Shown piece by piece: positions 23,693 through 34,927 of a DNA stretch of 64,000 nt. The notes beneath the pieces were generated by a model that saw only the letters and a program-made list of their open reading frames with translations, had not been told where the DNA came from and did not search any database. The stretch's first letter is position 1, and the number at the start of each line of letters is the position of its first letter. Origin of the DNA: Hydractinia symbiolongicarpus (taxonomy: Eukaryota > Cnidaria > Hydrozoa > Anthoathecata > Hydractiniidae); contig NC_079888.1 of the NCBI RefSeq assembly GCF_029227915.1, forward strand, positions 10,275,001 to 10,339,000, written 5' to 3'. The position numbers and the translations under genes are program-made.

Positions 23693-26600
23693 ATGGCCGA
23701 AAACATGGCTGGAAAGACGAAAGCTGAAATGCAAATTAATTTATCCGTTCTACGTAAACATGATCCAGAAATTGAGCAGATTATCGACACTGCATCCTCA
23801 GTTGCTCACTATAAATTTAACTCCACCACAAACCAATGGGTAAGTCAATTCAGATGTTATACATAAGCTAGTTGGCTAGCTATAGCTAGGGGGATTATTT
23901 GCCTCTGTGATCAAAGTCAAATTTTGAAGCGGGACTTGTATTATTTAGACTTGTCGATCATGTATTAATTCTTAGCAGAGCAAAAAAGATGTTTAAAACC
24001 ACTCTAGACTAGTTGCTCTGAAAGTATGCCTTTTTAATCATATGCAGAGAAGAAGTATTGGTGAATGTATAGCTAGCTAGAAATTCTCCAGGTTAGCAAA
24101 CGTCACATAATATTTTAAACTGATTACAAGTCTGTATTTTCCAGTCGCCTTTTCATAAAAATGGGCTAAATTTTATTACAGAATCTTTGTTTTATAACTT
24201 TAAACCTGATATTATAGGTGAGTTTTTGCTAATTCAGCTTTAGTTTGATTTAGATACTTGTAATTCTTATAAATCAAAGCTTCTTTTGTGAGAGTTTAAC
24301 AATGTGACATATTGACCGAGAGAATGGGGGTGCAGACTCAACATAAATATACATACTTTTAAATATGCTGTTACAGTATAATTAGTATCCTGCCTTTAAA
24401 TTACAAGGCCAATATAGCTTAAATAAAGGAATCACAGAGTAACTATGCTGTGTTATATTTTAAATGCTTACATACCACTTTTATTCCCTGGTGTCGCATT
24501 TTCTTTTGTATTTTAATAAAAGAAGTAACTTAAAATTTAACTTTTTGATAAAAGGGTTGTTTCCAAGAATTTTGCCCAAATTTTTCAAAAAAAAAAAAAT
24601 GAAAAAAAAGTTGTTTTTTTAAATCATCATTTCTATGATAAAACCTGCTATTAGATATACAGTTTTCAATATTTAAATGACTTCCACCCTGATCTATTAG
24701 AGAAATAAATATATTGTTACTCTAGTAATATTTTGTCACATACGTAACAACTCTTACTTGGAAATTTATCACTCTAAACAAATGTTTTCATTCGAAAACT
24801 TACTTAAAAACACTTTCAGGGATCCTAGGGTACATTTTGTAAAAGAAATTTTGTTTACAAGAAAACCCAAGATAAAGAAAAACACAGTTTTGTGTTGCGT
24901 ATGGGACAATTTTTACCACAAGGTGCTCTTGCCGATGCACTTAAAAGCCAAAACAGAGAGCCTACAGAAAATATAAAATTTTTAACTTCATATCACACAT
25001 CTTAGATACTTTATTACTGAAAGACTTACATATTTGTCAAGTCAAGGTTTTGTTATCTCAGTTAAGAATAACTTTATGTATTGAACCGAAATTGTCCCAT
25101 ACGTAACATTTTTAATTTATTTTGCTTCAAAGTGCTTTTTTCAAAGGTATATACCTTTGAAAGAAAATCTAAGGGATCGTCTCAAAATGTTTGTACATAG
25201 TTTGTATAATTCGTATCAAAAACTTTGTATCGATTTATTAAATCTTTCGTATTATTTTTTTTGTAATAGAAATTTTTTTGTATCATCAAAATTACAAGTT
25301 CGTATACAGTTCGTATCATTTAAAATAAAGTTTGTATGTAGTTTGTATCATTTCAAAGAAGTTCGTATAAAAATTTGCTTATGCGAAGTTCGTTTATTAG
25401 CTATAATTGGACTATTATCTATAGTCTTTATATTGAAACTTTTTCGACATTTATAAAGTTCATTTCGATATACGAACTTCGTTTATTTTTTTTAAACTTA
25501 TTATCTAAGGTCTTTAGGGATCGTCTCCATGGCATCGTAGAAAGCGAAAATATCGCCGTAGATCGTTTAAAAATCATGAAAACAGGATCGTAGAAGCGAA
25601 AAGATCATTGTGGAACATTTAAAATTCATGAAAACAGGATCGTAGAAAACCAAAAGATCGCTGTAAATCATTTAAAAATTCATGAAAACGGGATCGTAGA
25701 AAGCAAAAAGATCGCCGTAGATCGTTTAAAAATCATGAAAACAGGATCGTAGAAAACGAAAAGATTGCCATAGATCGTTTAAAAATCATTAAAACGGAAT
25801 CGTAGAAGCTAAGAGATTGCTGTAGATTGTTTAAAAGTCATGAAAACAGGATCGTGGAAAGCAAAAAAGTTTGCTGCAGATTGTGTGGACTTAACCTATG
25901 AATACGCAATTTTGCTAGTCTTTTCAAAGAAGTCAACCTCGTATATTTTACTTCTTTTATTTCTGGTTTCATGTTGAAATAATTATGTGCAATTACGCCG
26001 GTACTTTTAAAGTTTGTTTCAAGATCGTATAGCAATTTACTTCGTTCAAAGTTCGTATCATTCCATTTTGTATGATAAAAAAACTTTGTTTAAGTTCGTA
26101 TCATGTATTAAAAAAGTTCTTATAAACTTTGTTTATATTTTTTATTTTAAACAAAGCACTTCGTATGACATTCTTTTAACGAAACGAAGTATATACTTCG
26201 TATAGCTTTCGTATAATTATACGAAAAAAAACATACAAACATTTTGAGAGGATCCCTAACTAGTCATGATAAAAAGTAAATGGCTTAGAAAAGTGCTGAA
26301 CAAAGTACTGCATGTTGAAGGCTAAATCAAATTAGTTTAATCTTTGAAAAAGTTGAAGATTTGTTAAGGTTTGAATCCTTTGTCTGACAAATAGCATTCT
26401 TTTTTAGCTTCGATATAAGCAATTATAACAGTCAGGTTGTCACTGTCACAAAGCATGAAAAAGAGCTCACTTTTTGTCTTCTTTTTAAAAAAGCGTTACG
26501 TATGGGACATCAGTCTTAGGGAAGGGTGACAAAGTACAGGCAAAAGGATTTTTGACAGTAATAGGTTCTTATTGTTTCATACCATGGGGCCAATAAATAA

Positions 26601-29600
26601 CACATGAAATTTTACTATTTCTTGCTTTCACCTTTGAAAAAATAATACAAATATAGGTGTTACGTATGGGACATTTATGGTGGTGAAACTCCAGTTCCAT
26701 AGCTTATTACTCTAATATTTCTTACAGAGTGTAAGTAAAAGAGAAAGCTTGATATTGTCAAATTAGCAGAGATGTGGAGGAAGACTTAAATGGCTAATTT
26801 GGTTTAAAACTTATCTTGTGAATTTTTTTATTGTCATTTTAAGTTAATATATATACCTATGGGACACAAAAGTCTGACCACGCAGTATAGTAGCCATTAG
26901 TTGATCAGTTAAAAATATTGTGTTTTAAAAAACCAAGAATTCTTCCTTAAAAACTAATACAACTAGAAACACTAACTTTTCATTTATTCAAAATACCTGA
27001 AAAGAAAAAATAAGAAATGTTTGAATGCGATTTGTAATGGGACACGTTACGTATGGGACATTTTGGGGTATTTAGCTATAAATATTTCCACCAATAATTG
27101 TTTTGTTTTTTGTCAGAACTGTGATGGACTCAATAGAACAGACTAGTATCTCAATAAAACCCACATTTCATGAGAATTGAAGCTGTCTGCTAAAATATAG
27201 AGGCATGGGACACTTTTTTTTTAAATTTGGGCAAAATTCTTGGAAACTACCCAAAACCATGTTTTTTTGCGAAAGGGATTATAAGACAGCACACTGTCAG
27301 CCAAGGTATAACTTAATTTGCCATTTTGCCTCTACATGTAGTTTTGGTCAAATGAAAACAATATTTTTATACTAGTCAATAAGGCCCGTGGAGAAATCCA
27401 CTTTGGCAGAAACAATGAAAAAATAGGTTATTTTAGATGTCGAAACTTGTGTATTCTTTGTCTGTAATGTGTAGAGGTTGAAACGCTGATCAAAAAAATC
27501 TATAGGATCGTGTGCTTTTGACAATTGGTTGCAGAGATATTGGGGTTTAAAGGTTTTTTGGTGACATCATCAACCTGTCTATTCCGAAATGGATTCAGGG
27601 GCCGGTTTGAAAAACTTACCCAAATTGGTCTCAGAGGGTCCCTAGTTACCACGTGGTGAAAAATGACTAACATTACCACCTTGTTTCCAAGTTATGTGGC
27701 CTCAAAGTTTTAAGTGCAGTGTGATGGTTTCACTAATGTTAATATACTTTCCTTTGACATCAATATTATTTTAACATCAAAGTTTGGTAAATTACAGAAC
27801 AAATTTATAGGTATATGTTTTATAGACTTAATCAAAAAAATAATGAAGAATATAATCCACTTTGCAAAAGTCAACCACAGACAGACAGAAGCTTCATATT
27901 ATTATAGAGATTCTATAATATGATTTCTTTTACAGGAGAAAACAGAAGTGGAAGGCTCACTGTTTTTATATTCTCGTAAAGTTTCGCCAATTGTTGTGAT
28001 TTTCATCATGAATCGATTAAACAAACACAACACAAAACTTGTCCTGTCTTTTGACATGGAGTTTAAAATACAAGAACCGTTTTTGCTGTGTAAAGCATCA
28101 AATAGTAAGTTTATGTTGATTTTACAGCAACATCATGATTTCAGGACTAATAATGCATATATAACATATTTTTATTTCAAGGTGAAATTATTGGAATTTG
28201 GTTTTATGACGCAGCAGAATGCCAAAGATTTGGATTTTTGCTCAGCAGGTACAGATTTCTCTAATTAAACTTTTTCCAGAAAATAAACGAGGCATAAAAT
28301 TAATGCAGATTTAAAAAAAAAATTGCATTAATGTCCAGGACAATAAAAAAGTTAACAGTTAATTTAAAACCTACTTTATTTATCTAGCAATTGCAATATA
28401 TGTGCATACTTTGTTCTTTTTGTTTGATTGATGAAAAAATCTTGTGTCGCCTTGATATGGCTCACTCACCTTAAGTGATTAAGACAGGCTGCATAGAAAC
28501 TGGTATTGTAAACATGTTAAATAAAACAAGAGAATCTTGTTGTCAATGAACCTATTTTTAACATAGAGATAAACATTTTTTTTTGGTGTTACTTTAATGC
28601 TTATTATAAGTTAGTTGAGGTAAATTGCCGTAAAGGGAACCCAAGGTATAGAATGATGTTGGACTTATATTATAGAGCTTAAAAAGTTGGGTAGCAAGTC
28701 TTTTTAAATTTTTTAAAAAGCTCTTTTTATTCTCAAGACATTCACATTTAAAGAATTTGGATTTAGTTATGTTGCATAAATTATGATGTCATATTTAATA
28801 AGTAATAGCAGATTCTGACATTTTTAGTCATCAGTAATTTTAGATCTATTAAGGGATGTGTATTCAAACTTTATCAATGCATCTAGATATTATAAAGTGT
28901 TAATTTCGCGATGTTTGTTTTGTGCCTTGTTGACCTGGAAATGACCTGGAATTTAGGTAGTCATAATCTTTTCATTTGGTACATGGTGTTGGCATACATT
29001 ACTGCATAAGAGAGATTACTATTGCACTTTCAGGTTAGGCGTACTTGCAAAAGATGATCGCTCGTTAAAAATAGCTGTAATGACGGAACTTCAGAAGAAA
29101 AACCAGGTCTGTTGCTTGATGTAAAGATAAAATATTTTCTAATTATAAATAATTAAGAAAATATTTCTCAAATAATAGCTTAGAAGTCAGATTTTGCTTG
29201 CTGTTTTCACCCAGGTGTAGTGGCATGCACCTGTAATCTATATACTTAGAGGCTTAACTTTAAATATGCTGCAGTTTAAAAAGTTAAGGTTATTCTCTTC
29301 CTGTTATATTTTAGTACAAGCACCACTGTCAACATCATGCTTGTTGATTCCTTTCAATAACACTTTTAATTTAATTTTATCCAAAAAATTCAAAATCAAA
29401 ACCCTCTGAGCTTATATTTATATCTGAATCACAGCTTTCCTAGAATTACTTCATTGTATAGACAAAAAAGGTTTAGAGATATTACTTGTCCCTTTGTAAT
29501 GGCTGCCTCAAGTTGTGGTCGCTGAATGACTTTACTTTTGAATAATTTTGTAACAAATATGTTCCCCAAAATTATTTAGGAGTTATTTAGGAGTTTGCAT

Positions 29601-32600
29601 TAACTGTGCCTACGTTTTTGGATATTACTAATGAACGCAAAAAGAACTTCAAAGTACACATGACTTCACAATGCACGATAATAGATTTATACTTTATCCT
29701 TTCATGACCTGTCATACTGTTCAGCCCCAAATTGTAAATAGCCACAGGAAGATATAAATGAACCAAATCTCAAGGCATGCCAGAATCTACATTGATGACA
29801 GATGATAGTGCATTTCATACTAACAATGTCTTTAATTTCGTTTAGGCACCTAGTACCCAACAAAATGGTATTCTTGGTTTGTTTACGAAAGCTCAAGAAG
29901 AATTTGACAGCGTAGGTTTTCTTTTTCAAGGCTTTTTTTTACTTCAGTGTTCTTGGCTACACCTTTAAACATGCACAATTGGGCGTGTCTGGTATCTACT
30001 GTATTTTGGCATTATTAGAAGATTAGACATTTTTCAAAGTCTCTGCGTTAGGTTCATTTTTTTAAAACCAAATAAAATCCAGAAATGCTTCCGCCTTTAG
30101 AGACGGAAATTAAGCATATTGAGTACTAAGGGCCAAATGTTTAATGCTTTGGCTATTGTCGGTTTATTGTCTTCTGTAGTTTTTATAGTATTAAACTTTC
30201 AAGGAAAATATTCACTTAATGTCTAATAATACCTTTTTTATAGACAAAAATCAAGCCGAAAAACGTGCAAAAACCGAAACAACAGAAACATGGCAAACAA
30301 CAACAAAATAAGACAAACTTACAAAAAAGAAATTCTGAGCCAATTCACGAACAGGTATAAATTTTTTGTTTTGTTTACTCTTAAACTTTGTGTTGATCAC
30401 CGAAAAGTAGAGAAATTGCTTGAACGAAATAAACTTAAGATGAAAAAATTGTGATTGAACTTTAGTAGTATTTCAGTATTTTGCGGCATTTTCTCCTATA
30501 AGTACTGATGGAAAGTGGCAATCAGACAAAAATACTCAGAGCGCAATTTCTAAATTGGGATACTGATGTAACTGCATTCAGGAACAAAATCCTGAAGCTC
30601 GCGTTAGGCGGAAGACATAGTTATAATTTCTTCAAAGAATCTTGCCCAGTAAATGCTATAAATTATTTTTATCAAGAATGTAAAAATCAGAAAAGAGACT
30701 TTGTTTATTTTCTCTTTTCTGAATTTTATATTTTTTGTTAAAATTAATATGGCCCAGCGCATTTTATTAGCTATAAGCCATACCTGGGATATATATTTGT
30801 TATGAGCAACAACAGCGATGATCAATTTTTGTTTTGGAGCCATACAACCAAACTGAATGACACTGGAGCAATATCTTTTCGAAAATGTATTTTCTTATTT
30901 GCATACAAATAGCCATGCGAAAAAATATTTTTTTTGGTTAGTGATTTGCAAAAATTTTCATCCTCGCAAAATTTCAGTATTTCGCAGTTATACTAATTCG
31001 CAGAAAATCTGGTGGTCACGTGGTGATTTTTAGAATGTTGCTTGGATTTTTCTATTTTTTAAGCTCCGTATAGCTGCAAAGCAACCTACGAAATTATCTC
31101 CTAAAAGTGCGAGAAAAGAAGAAATCCGCAAAAAGCAAGAAAGCTTCAGGGATCAACATTTGAAGGAACAAGAGGCCCTGTTGAATATTCTTCATGGCGG
31201 TGAAGTTAGAAAGCCTTTTCGAGCTCGCACGGTTTCATCCAGCGATGGACTCGATTTAGACTTGAAGGCCCACAATTCGGGCTTTTCATCTAAAGCGGGT
31301 GACCTAGCCGTATTGGATCAGCTTGGTATTGTACACGAGCAAAATCGGAATCATGATGTGAAAGCTAAAGCGATTGGTTGTGCCGAGCTCGAGTCTTCTT
31401 TCCGTAATAAAAGTGAGACGGAGTTATCTGGCCGATCGAGTGCGGATATACTTCGCACCGTGCACAGTTCGCCCAACATTAGCCGAATTGCGAGTTCTTC
31501 GCAGCTTGAAAAAGCTTCCGCTTCCACCACTTCCTGTTTGTCTTTGGTACTCAACAATTCTCCATCTTCCAACACGACTGTAAATCTGTTATCACCCAGT
31601 GTTATGACTTCTAAAGCAGGCAGAGGGCGTGGCACAGCTATGGGTGCTTCTTTAAATAGTCAACAAAAGATTTCTATTGCTGGTATCGTAAAGGCGCTTT
31701 TGTTTTTTTCGGGTGTCGACAGAGACCTACTTTAATCGGAGAAATTTTAGCGAATTTTGCGATTCTTGGACTTTTTTGCTAAAATTTTTCTCGCCAAACT
31801 TTATCTCGCCAAACTTTATCTCGCCAAACTTAAAAAATGACCATTCGCGAAAGTTTATTTGGTAACAACTTTCTAAAGCATCAATTCGCTAAAGTATCTG
31901 AATGTCTTAACCTTAAATTATGAAATTAATGAAGATAAGAAGTATAGAATAAGAAAAGAATAAGGCGATAATGCTGTAAACGTATTTATCCTATAAAATC
32001 AATCAAATAACATCATTCTCTTTCTATCATTAAAGAGTTCATCCTTTTTAGGACATCTGTTTCAAATATAAACTTTTTGTCTCAGCGTGCATTTTATCGT
32101 ACGAAAACTTCCAAATTTCAAATATCGCGAATGTTTAGTTTGCAGATTTGCGAAAGTTTATGCAAGTAATTTTGCGAGTTTTTGTGCTGCGGAGAAAGTT
32201 TCTCTTGCGAAAGTTTCCCCGATTTAAGTATTTGTTAATGTTTTACCGACACCAACGTCGTCGTCTTTTGCTTTTATACTGTGTGTTTAAATCTTAATAC
32301 GTAATACTTTTATTTTGCTTTTAGCAAACTTTAGCCAGCCTAAAACAGCTAAAAAGGTAAAGAAAAACAAAGTGTGACTTTTTATTACCTTCTTGTTATT
32401 ATAGTGGCAATAACTTTAGACTTTTAAACATTTGTTTTTTTAGCTTTTTCCAGATGAAAGTAAAATGGAGGTATTGAAGTTTCTTTTTCTTACTTGTTAT
32501 TTGTATGTATTTTGCGTTCCTTTTGATGGCGCTATCTCTACATTAATACTCTGCGCGATTTTATAATCATGCTGCGGATACACCACGCGAAATTATAGAA

Positions 32601-33530
32601 CATGCGAGCACGTTGATTTATTCATAGGCTACTTGTCTTAGTTAATTTCGTCATTGTAACACAAGAAAAAGGGAGATTTTATCACACAAATTGTACTTAC
32701 AATTTCAATCAGTTAGTACGGACTGAAGCTGAGCGATTTGAACTTCATTTTCTAACTTTGGAACTTACAAGGTTTTCTTGATGATATTTTTTTCAGAGTA
32801 AATTTCCAGATGCGCCATCAGGGGCGGCTTTGAAATCATTGATGTCACCAGCCGCGTTCCAACGTTCGACTGCAACAACTACTGTCAAGACAGACGTTGA
32901 CACGCTGACAAAACCACAGTTGCAAGAAGCACTTGTGTATATGATACAAGTGAGTTTGAAGTTCTTATTCTCATCTTTTTTTGTCTCGTCCAAACTAAAT
33001 TTTGTTCTATAGATTTGATTTTAATATGATTCTCTTATATATTGTGTATTACAGGAGCGTCTTAAATAATAGGGAAAGAAAGATCTTTTCTTTAATTTAG
33101 TTGATATTATGATGTTGATATTTGTTTGTTATATTATATTACGTTATATTACGTTTAATTTAGTTTTTTTTTCTTTTTTCGTGTCTAAGTCCAGCACGGT
33201 ACCCGCTAATTTTTTAAGTTACACATTTCGTATACAAAATCGGATTTTCTTCAAATTTTGAGCTTACATTGCAAAACTTTCTAGTAGGTGGACACCTCTA
33301 ATTGGCGTGCACTTTGTTCATGCACCAACGGTGTCCGCTATTTAGAGAGAATATTGTATATGTCTTTGTGATTGGACCATTATACGCAGGGTAATAAAGT
33401 ATGAATGAAATCTCAGTTCTTTCTATTTACATTATTACTTTACGGACCCATTTTTTAATGTATTTGACAGAACGATGAGCAGTTTATCAACGCATTACAT
33501 TCAGCATATCTTGAAGCTCGAAAGCGATAA
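23693..33530 (+). CDS. DCP1: mRNA-decapping enzyme subunit 1
   Basis: Eleven coding exons: 23693-23839, 27936-28104, 28182-28248, 29034-29106, 29846-29911, 30244-30354, 31064-31682, 32325-32356, 32444-32470, 32797-32949, 33471-33530. Phases agree and the sum is 1524 nt (507 residues). Residues ~18-130 form the EVH1-type domain that binds and activates the DCP2 decapping enzyme (LSVLRKHDPEI, EGSLFLYSR, MNRLNKHN, FKIQEPFLL, GIWFYDAAECQRF). A basic Lys/Gln-rich stretch (exon 6) and a long Ser-rich linker (exon 7, with short LLNIL at ~250-254) follow. The C-terminus (TKPQLQEALVYMIQ joined to NDEQFINALHSAYLEA) is the DCP1 trimerisation domain. The protein acts in cytoplasmic mRNA decay and P-bodies. 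The exon 7 donor (GTATCG) is weak; reading through adds a few residues and stops at 31735. Confidence 0.93.
25173..26256. mobile_element. Harbinger-like non-autonomous transposon, nested
   Basis: TIRs of about 23 bp (GGGATCGTCTCAAAATGTTT then GTA; the right end has one mismatch) are flanked by TAA at 25170-25172 and 26257-26259. A 3 bp TAA duplication with a GGG-starting TIR fits the PIF/Harbinger pattern. The arms are rich in TTCGTAT/ATACGAA words. The core contains a ~53 bp tandem repeat. No coding capacity. Class assignment is by analogy. Confidence 0.65.
25532..25882. repeat. ~53 bp tandem repeat, about 6.5 copies
   Basis: Copies follow the pattern GGATCGTAGAAAGC, AAAAGATCGC, TGTAGATCGTTTAAAAATC, ATGAAAAC, with moderate divergence. 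It forms the core of the nested element. Confidence 0.85.
27371..27909. mobile_element. Dispersed element family 3, copy 2
   Basis: Begins ACTAGTCAATAAGGCCCGTG and ends in TATTATTATAGAGAT, matching 16776-17493 at both ends and across the 3' half, but lacking about 180 bp of internal sequence. It ends only ~25 bp before the acceptor of DCP1 exon 2. Confidence 0.7.
28770..28905. repeat. Dispersed repeat family 1, copy in DCP1 intron
   Basis: AAATTATGATGTCATATT, TCTGACAT, TAATTTTAGATCTATTAAGG and TGTGTATTCAAACTTTAT match 9058-9175 in order. Confidence 0.55.
29211..29262 (+). pseudogene. 7SL (SRP) RNA-like fragment
   Basis: CCAGGTGTAGTGGCATGCAC then CTGTAATC and ACTTAGAGGCTTAA follows the 5' domain of animal 7SL RNA, the part also retained in primate Alu (GGTGGC, CCTGTA, AGCTACTCGGGAGGCTGA). 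Only about 50 bp match before similarity fades, and no flanking RNA structure is seen. It may be a truncated 7SL pseudogene or a SINE fragment in a DCP1 intron. Confidence 0.45.
31735..32228. mobile_element. MITE-like element in DCP1 intron 7
   Basis: The left end TCGGAGAAATTTTAGCGAA pairs with the right end TTGCGAAAGTTTCCCCGA at 3-4 mismatches. TTTAA flanks both sides (left TTTAA before TCGG, right after CCGA). The inside repeats CTCGCCAAACTTTAT and GCGAAAGTTT. The left end lies ~50 bp beyond the exon 7 donor. Confidence 0.6.
33280..33350. repeat. Fragment related to the TA-flanked element at 35418-35805
   Basis: GTGGACACCTCTAATTGGCG and GTGTCCGCTATTTAGAGAG match the end of the 35.4-35.8 kb element. 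The fragment lies in the last DCP1 intron. Confidence 0.55.
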
Positions 33531-34532
33531 ACCACCGCACACGCGGACAACAAAGGTTCATACGAACGAAGTGAAGAAGGAGGTAAAGAATAATAAACTG
33601 CGGAAGAATGAATCACTGCGCATGCGTAATGATGAAAAGAGCTATATGAGGGCGAGGCACGTAATATCGCAAATTCGTTGAAGTTGAAATAATTTGGATT
33701 TTTCAGGACTATTTTCTTTTGAAGAAAATTTAAATCAAGAGCGAACGGACATATCTTTGCTGATTGGTTTTCAATGTTGTGTTCTGTGTACATCATATTA
33801 CGATGAACTGAACTGTTCCGACTGTAAGAACTCTTGTCTTTCTGTTCATGCGTTGTATGTTTTTGTTCCAGTTATATATTGATAGCAAGCTGTTATGAAT
33901 TATCTCTGCCCGTGAGCTAGTGTGTACGTGCGTGCGTGCGATTTAAATAACATTTTTTAAGGAGAAGTTAATACTCGGTGGTTTGTCCCGCTCTAGTCAC
34001 AAGGCTCAGCAATTTCTGCCGCGCTAGTCACAAAACTCAGTGATTTCTGCCACTAGTCACAAGACCCAGTATCTTGTTTGGTCGAAGGAAATGTGTTATG
34101 TTGTGGACAACAAAATAATCAAATACTGTACAGTATGTAGCTTTCTTAAGGTGATTCTCTACTTAAACCAAAGTGGGATAATCCATTGACGTAGACGTTA
34201 CTCGATTGCAAAATTAGAATTGGTTTTCTACTTTTGCGTCAGTTGATTCAATCATTTTTTAAAGGAAAATCTCTTTACACCGTCCTTTAATAAAGTTGTG
34301 CACAGACTGAGATATTAGCTGATATTAGCTGGTACTGCCCTCTAAGGGGTACATTGGTTTTTTTGTTTGCCTTACAAAAATTTAAATCGACGCATTCTCA
34401 ATTGAGACGTTCGTCCTAACGGAAATTTGGTCACACCAGCAAAATATTATTGATTTGCTAACCGTCAGCCGCCGTTTACAGTCGATTTTTAAAAACATTC
34501 GCACGTGGCGTAAAATTTTCCCACTTTTGATT
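33531..34532. other. DCP1 3' region; no other gene seen
   Basis: AATAAA at 33592-33597, 62 bp past the DCP1 stop, is a plausible poly-A signal. The ORFs at 33694-33882 and 33455-33796 resemble nothing known. AGTCACAARRCYCAGT-like words recur at 34000-34075 as a short degenerate repeat. Confidence 0.5.
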
Positions 34533-34927
34533 CATCCATCCATCCATCCATCCATCCATCCATCCATCCATCCATGGATGGATGGATGGATGGATGGATG
34601 GATGGATGGATGGATGGATGGATGGATGGATGGATGGATGGATGGATGGATGGATGGATGGATGGATGGATGGATGGATGGATGGATGGATGGATGGATG
34701 GATGGATGGATGGATGGATGGATGGATGGATGGATGGATGGATGGATGGATGGATGGATGGATGGATGGATGGATGGATGGATGGATGGATGGATGGATG
34801 GATGGATGGATGGATGGATGGATGGATGGATGGATGGATGGATGGATGGATGGATGGATGGATGGATGGATGGATGGATGGATGGATGGATGGATGGATG
34901 GATGGATGGATGGATGGATGGATGGAT
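34533..34927. repeat. Inverted tetranucleotide microsatellite (CATC)n/(GATG)n
   Basis: About ten CATC units run into CCATGGATGG at 34570-34580, then about 88 GATG units continue to 34927. The two arms are reverse complements, so the left arm can pair with any register of the right arm. The long WMDG/SIHP ORFs here are repeat translations, not genes. Confidence 0.95.

Larger units (their letters stand above)
24554..27252. mobile_element. 2.7 kb TIR transposon in DCP1 intron 1
   Basis: The ends are inverted repeats of about 28 bp: GGGTTGTTTCCAAGAATTTT plus GCCCAAATTT at the left, and the complement ending CTTGGAAACTACCC at the right. The motif GTCCCATACGTAAC recurs: forward at about 25093, with a one-base variant (GTCACATACGTAAC) near 24735, and reversed (GTTACGTATGGGAC) near 26495, 26660 and 27047. 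AAAA flanks both ends and could be a short target duplication, but the context is A-rich. No transposase was recognised. A second element is nested inside it. Confidence 0.65.

Noticed and set aside
25532-25882. Regular ~53 bp repeats considered as a CRISPR-like array
   Set aside because: Units are contiguous with no unique spacers, and the DNA is animal; they form the core of a DNA transposon.
31351-31635. Antisense and alternate-frame ORFs over DCP1 exon 7
   Set aside because: Shadows of the Ser-rich coding frame, which joins in phase at both ends.
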